Of a stretch of DNA of 10,616 nucleotides, positions 7,456-10,616 are shown in pieces. The notes beneath the pieces are model-generated. The model was not told the origin of the DNA and did no database searches. It worked only from the letters and a program-made list of their open reading frames with translations. Position 1 is the stretch's first letter, and each line of letters opens with the position of its first letter. This DNA is from Bacillota bacterium (GTDB lineage Bacteria; Bacillota; Clostridia; Christensenellales; Aristaeellaceae). A program made the position numbers and the translations under genes. The stretch spans positions 1 through 10,616 of the forward strand of contig JAEWWY010000485.1 of the NCBI GenBank assembly GCA_023458835.1. The letters are read 5' to 3'.

Positions 7456-8784
7456 ATGCAAAAAAAGCGTGTGGGCGTGGTGGCCGACGATATTACGGGC
7501 GCCAACGATATCGGGGTCATGCTGGCCGGAAACGGATACCTTTCGGGCATATTTTCCCTGCAGGGAATGCCTTCGCCCAAGGATGCGGCCGGGCTTGACG
7601 CGGTGATCATCAACACGGACAGTCGACTGGACGATGGCCGGACGGCCGCCTTAAAGACAGAGGAAGCCTGCCGTTTTTTGCAGTCGCTGCCCTGTGATGT
7701 ATACTACAGCAAAACCTGCAGCGTGTTCAGGGGCAATATCGGCGCCCAGTTCGACGCCATGCGGCGCTGCCTGAACGCTGGCTGTTCCATGGTGGTGCTA
7801 GGCTTTCCCAGAAACGGCCGCACCACGGTTCACGGCATCCATTATGTGAATGGCGTAAGGCTGCAGGATACCATGTTCCGCAATGACCCCATCCATCCCA
7901 TGCTGGAAAGCGACCTGAAGGCCATTTTGTCCGGTCAAAGCACCGGCCGGGCGGCGGTTTTTGATTGCGGCTGCCTGGATTTGCCAGAGGCTGAAGCCCG
8001 GACGGAATTGGACAGGTTGAAGGCCTGCAACGAATATATCATTTTTGACGTGCGCCATCAGCAGGATTTGAAGACCGTTGCCCGGCTTATCGCCGATGAA
8101 AAGAGCCTGTGCGGCAGCAGCGCCATTTGTGAGGAACTGCCCAAGGTGTGGGCCGGCGGGCAGCCCCCTACCGATGGGGTGCAAAGCCTTGTGCACAGGG
8201 TTTTCGACCCTTGCGGCACCTTTGTGATCTCCGGCAGCCTGACAAAGCCAGCCGGGGAGCAGGTGGATCATCTGCTGAAAGCCGGCGTATCCGCAGCGGA
8301 GCTAAACACTCTGGAGCTGTTTGATGAAAAGGCGCGTGGACAGCATATTGCCCGTCTGGCGGATGAGCTGTGTCCCATACTGAAAGGCGGCTCTCCCGCC
8401 CTTTTATACACCCCCAGGGAGGAGGACAGGGTCCTCATCACCAAGGAAACAGGCCGCGCCCACGGCCTTGACGATGTGCGGGTAGGCCGCCTGATATCGC
8501 AAACCCTTGCGGATATCGCATCCCTTGTTTCAAAACGCACAAATCTGAAAAAAGTGGTGGCCGCGGGCGGCGAAACATCCGCCGCCGTTGCCGGCGGCCT
8601 TGGCATACACAAAATGATTATCCTGAACGAAATTGAGGCGGGTGTGCCCGCCATGTACGGCTATACGGAAGAGGGGACGGAGATGCTGCTGGTATTCAAA
8701 AGCGGCAGCTTCGGCAGCCCCGCCTTTTTGGCAAAGAGCATCGCCAGCCTAAACCGCCTTCAGGAAGGGAGCCTGCCTGCATGA
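7456..8784 (+). CDS. Four-carbon acid sugar kinase family protein (DUF1537)
   Basis: This 442-aa protein matches the two-domain DUF1537 kinase family, whose characterised members (OtnK, DtnK) phosphorylate four-carbon acid sugars such as oxo-tetronates and threonate with ATP. The N-terminal substrate domain shows VVADDITGANDIG (8-20), INTDSR (52-57) and FPRNGRTTVHG (117-127). The position usually reading K-DSTLRG reads KTCSVFRG (86-93). The C-terminal nucleotide domain shows GSLTKPAGEQ, GGETS (371-375), EAGVPAMYG and KSGSFG (415-420). The start is the ATG at 7456, 7 nt after GGGAGG (7443-7448); a GTG two codons earlier is too close to that site. It sits 14 nt after the aldolase, and its TGA overlaps the next ATG (ATGA at 8781-8784), so these genes form one unit. 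The substrate is not determined; a sugar acid or keto-sugar acid is most likely. Confidence 0.92.
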   Translation: MQKKRVGVVADDITGANDIGVMLAGNGYLSGIFSLQGMPSPKDAAGLDAVIINTDSRLDDGRTAALKTEEACRFLQSLPCDVYYSKTCSVFRGNIGAQFDAMRRCLNAGCSMVVLGFPRNGRTTVHGIHYVNGVRLQDTMFRNDPIHPMLESDLKAILSGQSTGRAAVFDCGCLDLPEAEARTELDRLKACNEYIIFDVRHQQDLKTVARLIADEKSLCGSSAICEELPKVWAGGQPPTDGVQSLVHRVFDPCGTFVISGSLTKPAGEQVDHLLKAGVSAAELNTLELFDEKARGQHIARLADELCPILKGGSPALLYTPREEDRVLITKETGRAHGLDDVRVGRLISQTLADIASLVSKRTNLKKVVAAGGETSAAVAGGLGIHKMIILNEIEAGVPAMYGYTEEGTEMLLVFKSGSFGSPAFLAKSIASLNRLQEGSLPA

Positions 8785-10616
8785 AAACGCCTGTTTTTAT
8801 GACGCCGCCCATGGAGGAGATGACGGATTGCTTTCGTGCGCCCATGGCATCCCGGTCTTTTTTCCCTGAGGGAGGTGTCTTGCATGGCTGGCCCTCCTTT
8901 CACGCGTCCCCCGCCGATCCGGATGGGGGATACGGGAGCCATACCTATACCGTTTGTTTCCCAATGGACCTGCCGGCGGACTGCACGCTGGAACTGGAGG
9001 TCATCGCCTCCACGCCGCGGCTGCCGGACATCCTCATCACTGTCAACGGCAGGCAGGGCATGGTATATCCAAATCCTGTCCCGTGCACGGAGCAGGAGAT
9101 CAAGCCGGCCCACGCGCTGCATGCCGCCATCTACAGCAAAGACAGGATCACGATTCCCCTTCCCGGGAAACTGTTTGTTGGCGGGGGAAATACCATCGCC
9201 CTCACCGCGGTGGATGATGAGTCCTTTTTGCGCGTGGACAATCCGCAGGCGGTTCTACGGCTGGACCGCATGGCCTCGGCCTGCGGCTTTCATTACGGGA
9301 AGCTTGCCCTTTATCAGGAAGCGGCAGCGGAGAATCAAAGTCCGTGCCAAATGCGGCCCGGCGTGGTGTACGTAAAAAGCGGGGATGAGCTTCGAGAAAA
9401 ATGCGCCTGTGTTTTTTCGCCTTCTTTTGCCCAAAATGCGCCTGATGAAGTCAAGGGCACGGTATTCTTGTCTTTTGAAGGCGGAAATCTGGCCGTGCCC
9501 TACCTTTTCCCCCGCAACGCCCTGGGCCAGTACCGCATACCGTTTCTGCTGCCGGATGGGGAAGGGGAGGTGTCCTACCTGGTTTCCGGCGCGGTAAGCG
9601 CATCTGGCGCATTTATGCGCCGCCGGAAATGGAAGGTATACACCACGCCCCACGCCCACACCGACATCGGCTATACCCACCGCCAGTGGGAGGTGGCTGA
9701 GCGCATGAGCAGGAATTTGGATACCGTCCTTCGCATGCTCAGCGTTGATGAAAAGGATGCGTTCTCCTGCATTCTGGATTCGGCCTGGGCGCTGGAGGAT
9801 TTTTTGGACACCAGGCGTACAGAAGCGCTGTCCCGGGTGATTGAAGCGGTGCGGGAAGGCAAATTGGGGATCCCCGCCAATTATGTGGATCTGCTGACCC
9901 AATTTGCTTCCCTGGAGGATCTGATCCATAACGGTGATTTTACGAAAAATCTTTTATCCCCCCACGGCCTTCATGCCGACCGGGTGGACATGGTGGATGT
10001 GGCTTCCGCCACAGGCGCGTATCCCACGATTCTGGCGGGCATGGGGGTCAAGTACCTGCTGCACGCCGACAACCAGGACAGGGGCCCCTTCCGCTTAAAC
10101 GGCGGCTTGCACCGCAAGAGCCCCTTCTGGTGGGAAGGGCCCGACGGCAGCCGCATCCTTACATGGCTGTCCAGAATGTACTGCGAGCTGAAAAAGGTTT
10201 GCGGTTCGCCCGGTTCCCTGCCGGCCGCCATGCGGGGGCTGGACATGTGGCTGATGGAGTATGAGCGGGAGGATTATGCCCCGGATGCCGTGATCCTGTA
10301 TGGGCAGGAAGCCGACAACACCGACCTGGACACCCGCATGGCCGGGTTCCAGAAGGCCTGGGGAGAGTATGCGGAATATCCCAAGCTGATCCCTTCCAAC
10401 GGCAGCAGCTTTTTTGAATATGTGCTGTCCTGCAAGGATGCCTTTCCCGTGTACAAGGGGGATGAGGGCGCCTATTGGGAGGATGGGGCCGCATCCAGCC
10501 TTCTTTCCTCCATCCAGGTCCGCAAGGCCCAGGCCGGGCTCAAATGCGCCGAAATCCTGGAAAGCCTGGCGGTGCTCCACACCCCCGGCACCCGCTTTCC
10601 GCAGGAGCAGTACGCC
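8781..10616 (+). CDS. Divergent GH38-like glycoside hydrolase with N-terminal beta module, 3'-truncated
   Basis: An open frame of 612 codons runs without a stop to the window edge. Its ATG overlaps the kinase stop (ATGA) and has GGGAG at 8767-8771 as ribosome binding site. Residues ~20-165 look like a beta-sandwich carbohydrate-binding region similar to polysaccharide lyase family 4 domain III (GGVLHGWPSF, ILITVNGR, GGGNTIAL, DRMAS); this is an inference from pattern. From residue 285 it becomes GH38-like: HAHTDIGYT (291-299) matches the HxHxD zinc motif, with H293 and D295 as ligands. MVDVASATGAYPTIL (404-418) aligns with VDSFGHG. The third zinc motif, NHGGG in the two GH38 genes upstream, reads ILYGQEADNTD (505-515), placing D512 where His is expected. 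There is no signal peptide, so it is probably cytoplasmic. The activity may differ from alpha-mannosidase; the missing C-terminal part lies beyond the window. Confidence 0.85.
   Translation, partial: MKTPVFMTPPMEEMTDCFRAPMASRSFFPEGGVLHGWPSFHASPADPDGGYGSHTYTVCFPMDLPADCTLELEVIASTPRLPDILITVNGRQGMVYPNPVPCTEQEIKPAHALHAAIYSKDRITIPLPGKLFVGGGNTIALTAVDDESFLRVDNPQAVLRLDRMASACGFHYGKLALYQEAAAENQSPCQMRPGVVYVKSGDELREKCACVFSPSFAQNAPDEVKGTVFLSFEGGNLAVPYLFPRNALGQYRIPFLLPDGEGEVSYLVSGAVSASGAFMRRRKWKVYTTPHAHTDIGYTHRQWEVAERMSRNLDTVLRMLSVDEKDAFSCILDSAWALEDFLDTRRTEALSRVIEAVREGKLGIPANYVDLLTQFASLEDLIHNGDFTKNLLSPHGLHADRVDMVDVASATGAYPTILAGMGVKYLLHADNQDRGPFRLNGGLHRKSPFWWEGPDGSRILTWLSRMYCELKKVCGSPGSLPAAMRGLDMWLMEYEREDYAPDAVILYGQEADNTDLDTRMAGFQKAWGEYAEYPKLIPSNGSSFFEYVLSCKDAFPVYKGDEGAYWEDGAASSLLSSIQVRKAQAGLKCAEILESLAVLHTPGTRFPQEQYA

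Noticed and set aside
8836..9375. 179-codon plus-strand frame in another phase
   Set aside because: It is Arg/Pro/Ser-rich with no motif and is overlapped by the GH38-like frame, which starts at the ATGA junction and has a ribosome binding site.
9255..9929. 224-codon minus-strand frame
   Set aside because: It is antisense to the GH38-like frame, which carries the HAHTDIGYT motif and is open for 612 codons.
1..10616. CRISPR arrays, insertion sequences, tRNA or rRNA genes
   Set aside because: No spaced direct repeats, transposase-like frames, terminal inverted repeats or RNA gene landmarks were seen; the only notable direct repeat (17 bp) comes from GH38 paralogy.

Overview
The window reads as a carbohydrate-catabolism region from a moderately GC-rich Firmicutes-type bacterium. 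Supporting signs are a near-consensus TTGACA/TATAAT promoter, strong AGGAGG-type ribosome binding sites, and use of GTG and TTG starts; a gut Clostridia-like lineage is plausible. This is inference from signals and style, not a taxonomic assignment. Every supported gene is on the + strand. I see no RNA genes, mobile elements, CRISPR arrays or credible minus-strand genes.

Layout: (1) 1-4184, the 3' part of one GH38 alpha-mannosidase-family gene and, 4 nt later, a complete second GH38 gene; they are tandem paralogs at the end of a transcription unit that begins upstream. (2) 4185-4407, an AT-rich intergenic region with a near-consensus promoter. (3) 4408-5733, a secreted sugar-type ABC solute-binding protein, followed by a large stem-loop at 5770-5803. 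(4) 5840-8784, an Asp/Glu-racemase-superfamily protein (TTG start), a class II fructose-bisphosphate/tagatose-bisphosphate-type aldolase, and a DUF1537 four-carbon acid sugar kinase. (5) 8781 to the window end, overlapping the kinase stop by ATGA, a divergent GH38-like protein with a beta-rich, possibly carbohydrate-binding N-terminal region, cut off by the window edge.

How the genes may work together (inference): the binding protein captures a mannoside or mannose-containing conjugate. Cytoplasmic GH38-type enzymes, which lack visible signal peptides, split it. The released non-mannose part, perhaps an acid sugar, is isomerised or epimerised (racemase-like protein), phosphorylated (DUF1537 kinase) and cleaved by the aldolase to central metabolites. 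No ABC permease genes lie in the window, although permeases often sit next to a binding-protein gene.

The points most worth a second look are the three GH38-family genes within about 10.6 kb, the altered active-site motifs of the last one, the racemase-like protein that keeps only one of the two expected catalytic cysteines, and the promoter/leader region at 4285-4407.
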